From Patiria miniata (lineage: Eukaryota > Echinodermata > Asteroidea > Valvatida > Asterinidae), in NCBI RefSeq assembly GCF_015706575.1, contig NW_024037076.1, positions 21,146,898 through 21,210,897 on the forward strand: a stretch of 64,000 nt of DNA. The letters are read 5' to 3'. The position numbers were made by a program, and so were the translations under genes. Position 1 is the first letter of the stretch; each line of letters begins with the position of its first letter. This document shows positions 32,880-45,124 of this stretch, piece after piece. Under the pieces are notes generated by a model that had not been told where the DNA came from, ran no database searches, and saw nothing but the letters and a program-made list of their open reading frames with translations.

Positions 32880-33312
32880 CAAACACAACCCAGACTCAAA
32901 TCCCGGCGCCCCTTTGCCTCAAGTGGAAGGATCTATTGTCAACTATCCAACCCACTGAGTCAAAGGCCCACTGGATGGCCAAGATGTGGACACAGAAGTG
33001 GCAGTCATCCCCTAACCATCTGCATAGATACATTCCTGTACCATCCAGAAGTTGCCCAGGATCTGATCTCCCACGACAGGCATGGGTTAAACTAAACAGG
33101 CTCCGCACCGGAGTCGGGCGTTTCAATACTGACATGTGGAGATGGGGCCTATCCCAGAGCCCAGCTTGCGAATGTGGAGCGGAGCAGCAGACTGCTGACC
33201 ACATCATCTCCGAGTGCCCCCTCTATCGCCCCCCAAATGAGTACCATGGCCTGATCGATGTTGATGCAGATGCAGCAACTCGAGAGTGGCTTCTCAGCAA
33301 GCACCCAGAGAT
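32880..33312 (+). mobile_element. LINE fragment: C-terminal tail of a reverse transcriptase ORF
   Basis: The frame encodes LNRLRTGVGRFNTDMWRWGL followed by a cysteine-histidine motif (CECGAEQQTADHIISEC). This is the post-RT tail seen in several non-LTR retrotransposon clades. It ends in HPEI; the Mutator-like MITE copy B is inserted at that point, and the LINE stop codon and 3' flank resume at 33829. No RT core is present, so this is a 5'-truncated copy. Confidence 0.75.
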
Positions 33313-33828
33313 CAACCTCGTCCCCAGTGCTTACTTTATTTCCAACCTCGTTTCCAATAGTAAACCCTGGATAGGAAACTTTCTTCCTGTATCCTGATTG
33401 GATACCGCAATTGGCCAGTAATGGATTTTTATCGTGTACTTGGTGTTATTATTCACAACGTGCAGTACGTGTTTTCGCGATCATTCGTCCACGCCTTCTC
33501 GAAAATACTAATTTCCTTTCCAGTTTGTTCATATTAATATGAAATGTGATACTGCATGTTGTCTCGATAAGATCGTAACAGTTTAATTTAAAAAAAAAAT
33601 CGTGTTTTCGTAACTCACGCCGTGCTCGTGCTGCGACGAATCGACTCTGTTTTTACCCCAGACACCGCATACAAAAACAAACGCTAATGTAAAGCATATC
33701 CAATGCACCACACTATTCCTCATTTGCATACGTGTGCAAAAATCTTGCACATGCAAATGATCCAATACCAGGGTGAGAGAGCAGGTAGTGATGGGCGCGT
33801 ACTGTTCGACACCCTGGGGACGAGGTTG
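33313..33828 (+). mobile_element. Mutator-like MITE, copy B
   Basis: The ends are the family's CAACCTCGTCCCCAG and its reverse complement. An exact 9-bp duplication, CCCAGAGAT, flanks it (33304-33312 and 33829-33837). It is inserted in the LINE tail and is therefore younger than that LINE. It lacks the nested hairpin found in copy A. Confidence 0.85.
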
Positions 33829-34977
33829 CCCAGAGATTTAACTACTTCTTTGTTTTGGTTTCACACGCAAGAAGAAGCTGGTTGGACTGCGTTGTGTACT
33901 GTAGTCGTACCCATTGATCTCCATGTCTGTGTATATATGGTGATCAATGGTCGTACCGTACCGTACCATAGAGCTATTACGGGCGCGCCCGCGGCGTGCA
34001 ATCTTCGAAATGCACGCGCAATACGCTGTGAATAGCCAATCAGCGTCATTTACGTCATCAGAGAGCTGAGCGTAAGGAGTTGCGAGAAAATCACCTGCGA
34101 CGTATCCAGAAGGACGAACGGGTCCACTTCGCGTATATACCGTGGTCGGTACCAGCTTTGATCCGGTATAAGGTCCGAGATGGCCCGTTCAAATCATATC
34201 GTCTTGGGGGAGCTGCATGATCGACCACAGTTTTCATGATTTTCTGTATACAAATGTATTTAATGCAATGTTGTTCTCTGTTATACATGTATGTTGTTTC
34301 TGTGTTGTTCTATGTGTCCTGGTGTAAGACGGCATATCCCAAATGTTTACTCCTATTCTATACCTTTGTGATATTCAGTAGTTTGTTGTATGCTTAATTA
34401 TTTGAATGAGTCAAGCAATTCATGACTCTAGTATGAATAACAATATAGATCCAGATTTAAATCTTCAAGTACCGGAAATTCCGTGTCAATATTATGACTA
34501 AGATGAGTTCCTAAATGTTTTTAAGTTCAACACCAATACTAAATTACTGCATATTAATGCTCGTAGTTTGCCCAAAAATATAACAAGTATTGTTCAATAT
34601 GTAAACTTATTGCAAACAAGCTTTTCAGTCATAGGGGTTTCAGAATCATGGTTAAAGGACATAAATGATCCCTTAGTCCAGATTCCAAATTATACATTGG
34701 AAGGTTCCTGCAGACAAAATAAACGAGGTGGTGGAGTTGTACTTTATATAAAACAAGATCTTGTGTATAAAATTCGAAATGATTCGAAATGCATATTAAA
34801 TAATGTATAAACTACTCTGAAACAGAATCCTGTTTTATTGAGCTTGTTAATTCCCATAAACCAAATGTTATCATTGGAGTTGTCTATAAACCCCCGTGTT
34901 TATCATGTAATAATTTTATAGATCAGTTTGATGAAATATTAAGTCGATTAAATACTGAAAACAAAAAATGTTATATT

Positions 34978-35952
34978 ATGGGTGATTACAACATAAATTT
35001 AATGCAGTGTGATATCGATAATACTGTGCAAAATGTTATGAATATTCTTGATTCTCAGCCATTCTATCCCACCATAAACAAACCGACTAGAATAACTATT
35101 GATAGTGCAACTTTAATTGATAATATCCTAACAAATGATTATTTGAACCATACTTCAGGTGTTCTTATAACTGACATCAGTGACCATCTTCCGGTATTTT
35201 TAATTATTGATAACTTTAGAGAAAGTGCTCAGGCTAATACAAATTATAAAAGGCGAGTTTTTGGTAACGATAATATTGAAAATTTTACTCATGATCTGAA
35301 TGAGACTGATTGGGATTGTATAATGTCATCGAATGATATCCATTGTATGTATAATAACTTCTTGGCTCACGTTAAACAACTCTATGACAGACATTTTCCT
35401 GTGGTTGAAGTTAAGTATCGTTATGATAAATCAAAGTCACCGTGGATGTCTGAGGGTATCTACAACTCTATTAGGAGGAAAAACCACTTGTACAAGAAGT
35501 TTCTTAAAAACCGTACTTCACAGAACAAATCTAATTATACTTTGTATAAAAATAAACTTAACTCTGTTATAAAATCATCAAAGAAAAATTATTTAAGCAA
35601 AAAATTTAATCAACAAAAAAATAACATTAAAGGTACTTGGAAACTTATAGATTCACTACTCAAAAGGCGTAAACAAAAAATGAACCCTACGTATTTCTGT
35701 ACTGATAGTAACAAAATCACTGATAGCAAAGAAATTGCTGATGCCTTTAACACGTTTTTTGTTGACATAGGAAGCAAACTTGCCAGTGAGCTACCATTGT
35801 GTAATACTCCCATTGAGGCATTCCTGAGTGAAAGGTGTTCGAATTCACTCTTTTTGACTCCCATTACGCAAGAAGAGATTGTGGACACTCTGAACAAAAT
35901 TCCTCCAGGAAAGGCCCCTGGATTTGATGAATTAAACTTTTTTTTTTATTAA
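34978..35952 (+). pseudogene. LINE endonuclease/N-terminal RT segment
   Basis: This is the longest open piece of the LINE upstream half. It begins inside the endonuclease (GDYNINLMQC), passes the SDH-type motif ISDHLPVF and enters the RT region (KIPPGKAPGFDELN). It ends at a poly-T run where the frame is lost. Confidence 0.8.
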
Positions 35953-36391
35953 ACAGGCCAAGTATTCATTGGCTAAACCGCTGGCTTATGTCTTCAACAA
36001 ATCCCTTACAGCTGGAGTTTTTCCTGATGGGTTAAAAATAGCTCAGGTTATACCGATATATAAAAAAGGCTCGAAACATGATATTGGAAACTATAGACCC
36101 ATTTCTGTTTTATCAACATTTCGAAACTATTTGAAAAGTTAATATATACACGATTAATATCTTTTATATATAAACATGACATTCTCTCGGAATCACAGTT
36201 TGGTTTTAGACGTAATCGCTCTACTGATTTAGCGACATCTTATGTAGTTAACAAATTGTGTTATGATATCGATGACAAACATTTTTCTATTGGCATCTTT
36301 TTGGATTTATCGAAAGCATTTGATACAGTTAACCATGATATCTTGATTCGTAAATTAGAACATTTATGGTATCCGAGGAATAGCCTTAGAC

Positions 36392-37396
36392 TTGTTTAAA
36401 AGTTATTTATGTGACAGATCCCAGTATGTCTTGTATAATTCTGTAAAATCTACAGAACAGCCTATAACTTGCGGTGTACCACAGGGCTCTGTATTGGGTC
36501 CCTTATTGTTTATCTTGTACATTAATGACATCTGCAACACTTCAGATATTATTACATTTTGCTTATTTGCAGATGACACAAGTTTATTATATACTGACAA
36601 AAATGTAGACTTAGCGGTACAGAATCTTAATCTTGAGCTCCGGAAAATTACCACTTGGCTTTTAGCCAATAAATTATGTATAAATGTTCTCAAATCAAAT
36701 TATATAATATTTTGTGCTAGCCAGTACAAGAACACTCAGTCTGTTTCTATAATTTTAAATGATACTCATCTTGATCAGGTTAAGGGTACCAAATTTTTGG
36801 GAATACATATTGATGAGAACTTAACTTGGAAGTATCATATAGACGTTATAACAGCTAAGATATCAAAAAATATTGGTATAATGAACCGTCTAAAATATTT
36901 TTTACCTAGTAGCATATTACTAACCTTGTACAACTCATTTGTTTTACCGTATTTAAATTGCTCAATTTTGACCTGGGGTAGTCTAACTCCTAAATGCAAC
37001 AAACTGCTTACTCTACAGAAACGTGCAGTTCGAGTAATTTTTAAAACTGGCTATTGTGAACACTCTGGGCCTTTATTTGCAAATTTAAAATTGTTAAAAT
37101 TCATTGACCTGTATCATCTTAACTTAGGAAAATTTATGTATAAATATATGAATCGTGCATTACCTGCTTGTTTCAACCCCTGTTTTACACTTACTTCAAA
37201 CATTCATTCCTATAATACCCGCAGTACTACTAGGAAAAATCTGTATGTTAATTATTGTAGAACGACATTGTCCAAAAACAGTGTTGTCCAACGTGGCACT
37301 CTATATTGGAATAGTCTGGATAACACTTTTAAATCATCACCCACTCTCTCTAATTTTGCTAGAAAACTAAAAAATCAATTTTTAATTGCATACTAA
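36392..37396 (+). pseudogene. LINE reverse transcriptase palm to C-terminus
   Basis: The 334-codon frame carries GVPQGSVLGPLLF, FADDT with the catalytic aspartates, LCINVLKSNYIIF and the thumb and C-terminal region of CR1/L2-type elements. It is part of the LINE at 34406-37660. Confidence 0.85.
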
Positions 37397-37719
37397 AACA
37401 ATGTAATAGGGATAACAAAGGCCTTGATTACTGTCTTACACCGGTGTCTGTGCTCTGTCTTTCCATGTATGTCTGTCACTTGTCTGTCTGTCCATAGGCT
37501 GGGGAACAAAAGCTTATGCTTCACCCCGGACCTAGATGCTGCCATTTAGTTAATGTTCACTATTGTAAATATATATATATGTACATGTTTTGCCAATTTG
37601 AATATATAACATTATGTATCGTCCTTTATGCAGCATCGAAATAAATGTATGTATCTAATCATCACGACCAGGGGCTAGTGTAAGGAACGCGCAAGCGCCC
37701 CTGGAGTCGAGGCTGGAAA

Positions 37720-40700
37720 ATGGCCGCCTCAACAACAGCAAGCAAGGAATCGTGTGAGCAAAAGGTAAATTTCTTAGTTCATACGATAGTCTCCTGTAGC
37801 TGACATCACACAACTATTGAAAATAAATATGTTATTGAGTATAGGCCTAACGAACGAAGATTTACGTAAGTCTAAACGTACTCTAAAGTAGTGTTTAGGC
37901 TAGGCCTAGGAGTACGAACACCCTGTTCACAGGCCTAGGCCTAGGCTATGGAATTCCATCTCTGCCAAGTTACACGGCGCATGTTTGGGAGATCCAAGCA
38001 AGCCTCCCAAACATGCGCCGTCGACGGCACATTGTCGCGTCGTGCCGTCGCATAGTCGCGTCGTGCCGTCGCGTCGTGCCGTCGCATTGTTTTGTATTGT
38101 TTGTATAGGGCCGTCGCATAGTCGCGTCGTGCCGTCGCATCGTCGCATAGTCGCATTGTCGTATTGTCGCATAGTCGCATTGTCGCATAGTCGCATTGTC
38201 GCATTGTCGCATTGTCGCATAGTCGCATAGTCGCATTGTCGCATAGTCGCATTGTCGCATTGTCGCATTGTCGCATTGTCGCATTTTATAGGGGCCTATC
38301 TTGAGTTTCGTCAAATGAGGGCGCGCTCGGCCTTGGTGTTTTTCTCTGCTTGCTAGCCTGAGCTGAGGCTATGCTTCAATCATGGACGATATTTTACGTC
38401 AATGTGTTTAATAGGAAGGGGCGTAATCATACATGTCGCCACTACATTTTAAATTAATTAAATGGAATGGAGTTTGGCCGCCACCATGCATTTAAGTTCT
38501 TAAAAAGAAGTGGTTTTCTGGCTAGGAAAATAGCAAGGAAGAACCGGTTTTGTGCAAGCAAAATTCAGGGAACAATCTGTTGATACTAATAACTTGTTGG
38601 AAAGTTCCAAAGTCATTCCAAGAAAGTTGCCGCCGTGAATTAGGGTTTAAAACAAGGGAAGAGGATGGGATTTGCTATCAGCATCAGCAGGGCCGTTCCT
38701 CATTCCTTTCTTTCTATGGGATGTATGATAAAATTGGAGTACGAGGGGCTCTGCGAGCTGATGAATTTTTTTGAAAACATTGTATTTGCAACCAGCTAGG
38801 GAAGATTTCCGTTTATTTAAGACTAAGAAGCACTGATATGTGGAGGTATTATTCAAGTTGGAAATAAAAAATGTAAAATCTAACATATCAAAAGCGGAAC
38901 GCATCGCTCTGATCGGCCTTAAGCAAAGACGAGACATAGTCATCAAACCATTCGATAAAGGCCGCGGTGTATGTGTTTTGAACAGACAAGACTATATACA
39001 TGAGGGGCTACGACAATTATCAGGCCCACATTAGTAATATCCACACAAAAAATTGAGTTTCTCAACCATGACAACCACGACATCAAAACTCCTTGCCTCT
39101 ACCTCTTACCGAAAGTTCACAAAGAAGCACCCAAAGAAACGCGGTTTGTGGGGAGGCCTATTATTAGTGGTTGCGGAGGTCCGACTCAATCAATTTCAAA
39201 ATAGGCCTACATAAACTATTTTCTGTTTCCGATTGTCAAACAACAAAGCACATATACACGCGATTCCGGGCATGTGCTTGAAAAACTAAACAACGTGACA
39301 TTGAAGCAGGATAGCCTATTGATCACATTGGATATTGTGTCCATGTATACGAACTGCCCACAAGATGAGGCAATTGAATCAGTTTGCGATGCACTTGAAG
39401 TTGCCGATAGCAGTCTGTACGCAATACCCGAACCTACAAGAGAACACGCTCGCTGTCTCCTGGAACTTATCATGCATCGAAACATATTTGAATTCAATGG
39501 ATAGTTCTTCAGACAGAAAATTGGCGTGGCTATAATATGCACTGTTTTCCCCGACACACAAAAAAGAAAAACAGATGGGACGGCATTTTATCACCGGTAT
39601 AAATCAAATCATTAAGTGAACTAGAAACAAAAACCACATGTACACATGATAGCAAATAGCAAATCCCATCCTCCTCCCTTGTTTTAAACCCTAATTCACG
39701 GCGGCAACTTTCTTGGAATGACTTTGGAACTTTCCAACAAGCTATAAGTATCAACAGATTGTTCCCTGAATTTTGCTTGCACAAAACCGGTTCTTCCTTG
39801 CTATTTTCCTAGCCAGAAAACCACTTCTTTTTAAGAAAACACAATTCTGATAAAAACTTAAATGCATGGTGGCGGCCAAACTCCATTCCATTTAATTTAA
39901 AATGTAGTGGCGACATGTATGATTACGCCCCTTCCTATTAAACACATTGACGTAAAATATCGTCCATGATTGAAGCACAGCCTCAGCTCAGGCTAGCAAG
40001 CAGAGAAAAACACCAAGGCCGAGCGCGCCCTCATTTGACGAAACTCAAGATAGGCCCCTATAAAATGCGACAATGCGACAATGCGACTATGCGACAATGC
40101 GACAATGCGACTATGCGACAATGCGACTGTGCGACTATGCGACAATGCGACAATGCGACTATGCGACAATGCGACTATGCGACAATGCGACAATGCGACA
40201 ATGCGCCGTGATCTCCCAAACATGCGCCGTGTAACTTGGCAGAGATGGAATTTCATACTAGGCCTATCTCTGAACTAAATTTCCAACGTTCATGTTGATA
40301 ATGTGAGCTAATTTTTTCCCCCTCAATTTCTTTTGAATGACAGCTTCTGTGCCACTGGAAGTGGATAAACTCTTATGTAAGCACTGATCATATAAAAATG
40401 ATTAGGCCTAGTGCTCGTTTATATTGAAATTTCGGGACTGTGTCGTGGAAAACACAACATAACACTGACAGGGTTTGAACATTTGAGGGAAATTTTGTGG
40501 GGCAAGCAAAAACCGAGAAAACCCCCAAAAAGCAACACGAAAATAAAGGACGCGACCATGGCGAGCATCAAGGGCGGATCCAGAACACAATTTGGGGGGG
40601 GGGGGCCCAAAAAAATTTGGGACCCCCAAGAAAGTGGGTCAAAAAATTACGGCGTGGGGTTCGGGGCCCGCTTAAGGGCCCCTAAAAAAATTTGGATTCT

Positions 40701-43700
40701 AGATGCCCTGTGGTGCGATCTGAGGCAATTTCTGACCACTTTAACCAATGTTTTTTTGAGGAAAAGATGGTGGTGTACTCATTGCCTGCCTTTATTGCAA
40801 TGTCACATAAAAAAAAAAAAATTGGTCTCGTTTTTTTTTTGGGGGGGGGGGCCATGGCCCCCTTTGGCCCCCCCCCCCCCCTGGATCCGCCCTTGGCGAG
40901 CATGCGTCTAAAGTAGCCTCATCGCAACCGTGTTAATTAATTCACATGTCATCGTGGTCATATGCCTAGCTGACAAAACTACAAAAGAAGAATTCATTCA
41001 AAGAACATGAAGAAGGTTGCTTGATGTTGCACAAGTCAATTTGGGAATGAAAAACAAACCCTGTAAAACCAAAACGAAAGTGGGACCGACAACGTCCAAG
41101 TTGATAAGACTCGCGGTGGCTATCGGTTATACGGCAGTCAACCGTGGGGTTCCTTTACCTTAGAATATTCAACGTCTGGATCTTGGGGCTTTGGGAACAG
41201 ACTATCAGCGGAATGGTTTTAAGTTTTAAGATTTTATTCCCTTAAAAACAATTTGTCTTAGGCCTGTTGCTGTATAATAAGCGGCAGATCTAGCTTTCCG
41301 GAAACGGGAGTGGGTTGATATATCGGGTGGAGTGAAGGCACGCCATGCTAGGGGGTAGGGACGCCGAGCATGCCCAAATCTGTTTTTGAAATATATGGTG
41401 CTTTTATTTCCTTCATTTTGAGGTAATTTGAGAACAAACGGGAACATCTAGGCATTCCATTTTATATGTTTGGCCTCATTTTACTAGCATCACAACATTA
41501 GTCAGCAGATTAACAGGGTTTCAACCCCCCCCCCCCCCCTCTTAGATCAGCCACTTATAGGTTGGTAAACATTCTGGAAATAAATTCCCTTTTGAAGTTA
41601 CTAACACTTCGTTACTGTGATTTTTAATTTTAAATATGCATCATTCCAAACTTTTGGGTTTTTTGGCTAACCTGGTTTGTCATATTTTTCTATCAGAAAT
41701 CGAGAGCAAAGCGGTGGGAAGATTGGGAGACCATTGCTCTCGCCAATTTTGTTAAAGAAAACAACCGGGAACTCTTTGGAAGCAGTGGTGGGGCAGGAGT
41801 GGAGAATATCAAGAGAAAAGCATGGCAGAATTGAACAGATACTCAGAGCAGCTGGGGGAAAGGATCGGGGTGGGTGGGAGGCCATCAGGAAAAAGTGGGC
41901 GGACGTCAGCTATAGGGCCAAGATCTATCAACGCAAACGCCTTGGTGAAAAAGTGACAGGTGCGTGACTTTATGAGAATTCGTACTAATGGCTAATTAGG
42001 TATCTGTATTGTGCTCATTGAATTCAAAAATTTTATGTTCTCGATTACAACAGATCAGATGCGTGATCTTTAATCCAACTGTTGTCAAACATTTTGATTG
42101 AGTGACTGCCGCTTAGCTCAATGGGTGGATGTACAGGGTGAGTAAAAAAAACCGAAACCCAAATGTTGAAACCATTGTTTTATGGAAGTTCTGCATGTAG
42201 CATTATCAAAATGTAGGATAGGAAAGCCTAATTCTAAAGCTTTCTTGTAGAACAGGAACCATTCAAATCGCTCTTGTACTTTTCAAGTTACAGAATTTTA
42301 AACACAACTACCGTTTTAAGGTTCTGTCCACGGATCACAAAAAAGATCCGTGTCCTTTCAACAAAACAAAATCACATAGGGATGTGTGTGAGATGTTTTC
42401 GTTTTGCTGAAAGAACGCACACCTTTTTTGTGATCCGTGGACAAAACCTTAAAACGGTGGTTGTGTTTAAAATTCCGTAACTTGAAAATTACATGAGTGA
42501 TTTGAATGATATTTGTACTAAAAGAAAGCTGACGAATTGGGCTGTCATATCCTAGATTTTGAAAGTGCTACATGCAGAACTTCAATAAAACAGTAGTCCT
42601 GACATTTGGGTTTCGTTTTTTTTTACTCGCCCTGTACAGAAGGAAATGTCATTAATTGTAGTAAATGAAGTATGCAATAATTCCATGTACATGTATAGTA
42701 AAAGAGACTGCCATTCCTTTAAAATAGGTGGTGGTAAGCAACCGGAGCCAAATCCTGCCCTGGAGGCCGTTCTTGATGCTTTACCGCAGGAGGTGAGGGA
42801 GGGGATTGTACCTGTTGGTTCTTGTGAAACAACACCAAAGGTAAAGAAGCACTTGTAGATACGTGGTGGATGTTTGACTTATTGGGTTGTGATCATAGTA
42901 GAAACCCTTTGAATCATTTTTTTTTTCACAATGAAAGGACTCCAGAAATGGCCTTCGAACACTCTTCTGTTTCGTCACATTAGGCCTATGCAATTAACCT
43001 TCGCACAACACATTTCATAAATAAACTTCCTTAGAAAATACTTAAATTTCAACATCCAAAAGCAAATTGTCCTTCATACTCATAAGAAACTGACAAAATT
43101 AGGTTCATCTTGCTTGGAGAATATAAAAGCATGTCCTGAAGTTTCAACTTAATTTCTTTCAATCCATATTCAGGAAATCAACCAACCTTCCCGATCAGTC
43201 ACCCGTGGACCTTCACCTCCACCTCCACCAAGCACCCATGGATCTTTCCCTTCACCAAGCACTCGTGGACCTTCCCCACCACAAAGCACCAGTAGACGTT
43301 TTCTTCCAAACGTAACTGACACGGAATCTGAAGTAAGTGCTTGGTGAATGTACAATTAATGTGTATGCAATGATTGTGGTCGGCCTTTACAACCATTCTA
43401 ATTTGAAACTTGCTATGTAGCCCTATTGTTCGGTGGAAAAATCATTTACTAGTATATAAAATCCTATACAGATACATACACTACTTCAATCAGAAACATT
43501 TGTTCCTCTTTTGCCGAATTTGTGCGAATCCTCGGACTTTAAAAATATGACTTCTCCCTCATTGGCTTAAGGTGAAGCTTGTGAAAATACAACTGACACT
43601 TGAGTGATATTTTATTACAGTCACATGAGTCACAGCCATCAACCCAACGGAAGAGGCAGCAAGAAGTAGCCAAGAAAGCAACGAAGAAACAAAAAACAAG

Positions 43701-43878
43701 CAAGGAGGTGGAGCTGCTGAAACTAAACAAAGAATTCTTGGCTCTCGAGAAGATGAAATATAAGGAAGAAAAGATTGCGCTTCAAAAAGAAATGATCGGG
43801 GTGTTGAACAAAATCAACGTAAACATAGAAAAACTCATCCCAACTCCTATCCAGTTCATCGTAGACTCGGAACAGTAA
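37720..43878 (+). CDS. Myb/SANT-like DNA-binding gene of PIF/Harbinger type, five exons
   Basis: PIF/Harbinger transposons carry a Myb/SANT-like partner that takes the transposase to DNA; animal hosts also keep domesticated copies (NAIF1-like). Exons are 37720-37764, 41697-41959, 42728-42840, 43174-43332 and 43621-43878. All introns are GT-AG and phases agree. The start ATGGCC opens MAASTTASKESCEQK. Exon 2 has KSRAKRWEDWETIALANFVK and KKWADVSYRAK, the SANT-like fold. Exon 3 has the typical TGGG...PNPALEAVLDAL, exon 4 is Pro/Ser-rich, and exon 5 is a basic coiled-coil ending at TAA. Exon 2 is one base longer than the phases allow (near AWQ, about 41830), so this copy is probably slightly broken or has a sequencing error. 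Intron 1 holds the Penelope-bearing inverted structure and a hAT-type MITE; intron 2 holds a mariner-like MITE. Confidence 0.75.
37945..38686 (+). repeat. Left arm of a 2.3-kb inverted repeat
   Basis: GAATTCCATCTCTGCCAAGT near 37951, the GGGCGCGCTCGGCC region near 38325 and the segment to GATTTGCTATC (38686) all recur as reverse complement in 39646-40258. The arm includes an octamer minisatellite (38030-38287). The left arm is longer because of extra GTCGCGTCGTGCC units. Confidence 0.8.
38030..38287 (-). repeat. Octamer minisatellite (ATGCGACW)n, left
   Basis: Read on the minus strand, the array is (ATGCGACA/ATGCGACT)n with a degenerate outer part. Because the unit is 8 bp, all frames stay open and give spurious MRQCDNAT-type peptides on either strand. 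Confidence 0.9.
38840..39540 (+). mobile_element. Penelope-like element relic
   Basis: The region encodes pieces typical of Penelope-like reverse transcriptases: RRDIVIKPFDKGRGVCVLNR (about 38930), LLPKVHKEAPKETRFVGRPI (about 39100) and LITLDIVSMYTNCPQDEAIE (about 39320), followed by LLELIMHRNIFEFNGEFF. It is an old, broken partial copy with no endonuclease domain seen. It sits in the loop between two long inverted arms; Penelope elements are known to carry inverted or direct terminal repeats. Confidence 0.75.
39646..40258 (-). repeat. Right arm of the 2.3-kb inverted repeat
   Basis: This is the reverse complement of the left arm (37945-38686), with a shorter minisatellite and several small indels. 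It ends with CAAACATGCGCCGTG then TAACTTGGCAGAGATGGAA, mirroring the left start. Confidence 0.8.
40067..40205 (+). repeat. Octamer minisatellite (ATGCGACW)n, right
   Basis: About 17 units of ATGCGACA or ATGCGACT run on the plus strand, mirroring the array at 38030-38287. Confidence 0.9.
40569..40895. mobile_element. hAT-type MITE, copy 1
   Basis: The ends CAAGGGCGGATCCAG and CTGGATCCGCCCTTG are perfect inverted repeats. The 8-bp duplication GCGAGCAT flanks it (40561-40568 and 40896-40903). The interior has G/C homopolymers and CTGTGGTGCGATCTGAGGCA. A second copy (56358-56670) disrupts the second Nanos gene. It is non-coding. Confidence 0.9.
40904..41690. other. Intron stretch, nothing recognised
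   Basis: This is part of intron 1 of the Myb-like gene model. It contains a poly-C tract (about 41527-41540) and no recognisable gene or inverted repeat. Confidence 0.4.
42134..42634. mobile_element. Foldback MITE, Tc1/mariner-like, with TA duplication
   Basis: CAGGGTGAGTAAAA at the left and TTTTACTCGCCCTG at the right are inverted ends, flanked by TA (42132-42133 and 42635-42636). The inverted similarity continues through most of the 501 bp, including a central palindrome around GATCCGTG (about 42333 and 42433). It lies in intron 2 of the Myb-like gene and encodes nothing. Confidence 0.8.
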
Positions 43879-44199
43879 ATCCTCATGGGGGTTAATATAT
43901 AGGTTTACCGGTCAGTTTTATAGATTTCATAACAATAACATTGGGAAAAAGTACATGTTATTCACTAGCAACTGTGAACATTTCACGTAATTTGCACACT
44001 CTATTCCAAACGTATGATTATATAAAAACGACCACAAAATTCAGCTGTCCACCACGTATGATTACCGTTCTAGGAACTGATGAAAATGCAATGAAACATG
44101 GACATTTTTTCACCTCCATGAATAAACGGAAACTTCGCAATCAATATTTCAGGGAAAAAAGAGTTGACTTGTTCCTGATATTCAAAACAACATTTAGTT

Positions 44200-45110
44200 G
44201 TTTATTTATTTATTACAAATTTATACAGAATAAACAGATCAGCAAGGCTGTTTAACATCAATGTTCTGTTTAAAAAATACAAATGAATACAATCAAAGGA
44301 AGAATCAAGCAATGAGGACTAAGGAAAACAAAATCAATTACTTAGAATATTGCTTCGTATACAAACACTTAAAATTATCAACAGAGGGAGCATTCTGAAT
44401 TGGCGACGGTATATTGATCCAAATTTTAGCACCTGCATACTTAAATGATTGTTTGAAACATTCAACATTTGGTTTAGGAAAAACTACATTTAAGGAATCA
44501 GCGTTTCTTGCGTAATACCGTGTCTTTCAAAGTGCATTTCAATGTCATTACATAATCTATTATAGGTGCAAGCCCATGAATACATTTGTATATTAAACAA
44601 GCTAAGTAAACATCTCTTCTTTGTTGGCTAGGGTTTTCAAAGAAATATCCTCAATGATGTCTTCACCATGCGTATTGACATAATCGAAGTTGCCTGAGAC
44701 AATCGTGCAGCTCGTTTTTGGAGTCTGAGTAGGGCTTTCCTACTAGCAATTGAACAATTACCCTAGAGAGAGCAAGCGTAGAACAAGCAAGGTTGACTAA
44801 TTATTGTTTTATAAAGCGTATCCAGTAACCTATTGTTAATCGTGTGCCTTAGTCTACTTAAAGAATGCACCTTGTAATTAGCAATGGATTAACAAAGATT
44901 CCTAACATGTAAATCCCAGTTGAGGTTTTCGTCAACTTCTACTATTAACCTGTTCTAGTTGAGTGCCCTGAAGAGAAACATTCAATTTATCCATATTGTT
45001 GGAATGACGAGATTTTAAGAGCATAATTTTAGTCTTATCTGGGTTAACATAATATGGAATTAAGATATTAACATATGACAGTAAAATAAATTCAGCTTGT
45101 TTGATTGCTG
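44200..45110 (-). mobile_element. CR1/L2-like LINE relic (RT C-terminal part)
   Basis: On the minus strand, from about 45060 downward, the reading gives VNPDKTKIMLLKSRHSNN, then GTQLEQV and a degenerate run resembling the thumb and C-terminus of CR1/L2 reverse transcriptases (LYKTIISQ, LLRLQKRAARL). Many breaks interrupt it. It lies between the Myb-like gene and the transposase relic. Confidence 0.6.
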
Positions 45111-45124
45111 TGCTACGTTACGTT

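Larger units (their letters stand above)
34406..37660 (+). mobile_element. Non-LTR retrotransposon (CR1/L2/Jockey-like LINE), decayed
   Basis: The copy reads through an APE-type endonuclease (INARSLPKN, GVSESWL, GGGVVLYI, MGDYNINL, ISDHLPVF) and a reverse transcriptase (FLDLSKAFDTVNHDIL, GVPQGSVLGPLLF, LFADDTSLLY) to a C-terminal part ending near 37396. The 3' UTR ends in AAATAAATGTATGTATC, the kind of short-repeat tail seen in CR1/L2 elements. Several breaks interrupt the coding frame: stops near 34498 and 34808 and frame changes near 35940, 36120 and 36390. The two largest open pieces are 34978-35952 and 36392-37396. ORF1 was not recognised. Confidence 0.88.

Noticed and set aside
37927-38314. 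Open frames of about 110 codons on the minus strand (MRQCDNATMRLCDNAT repeats)
   Set aside because: They are the translation of an 8-bp minisatellite that is open in several frames; the mirrored array at 40067-40205 gives the same peptides.
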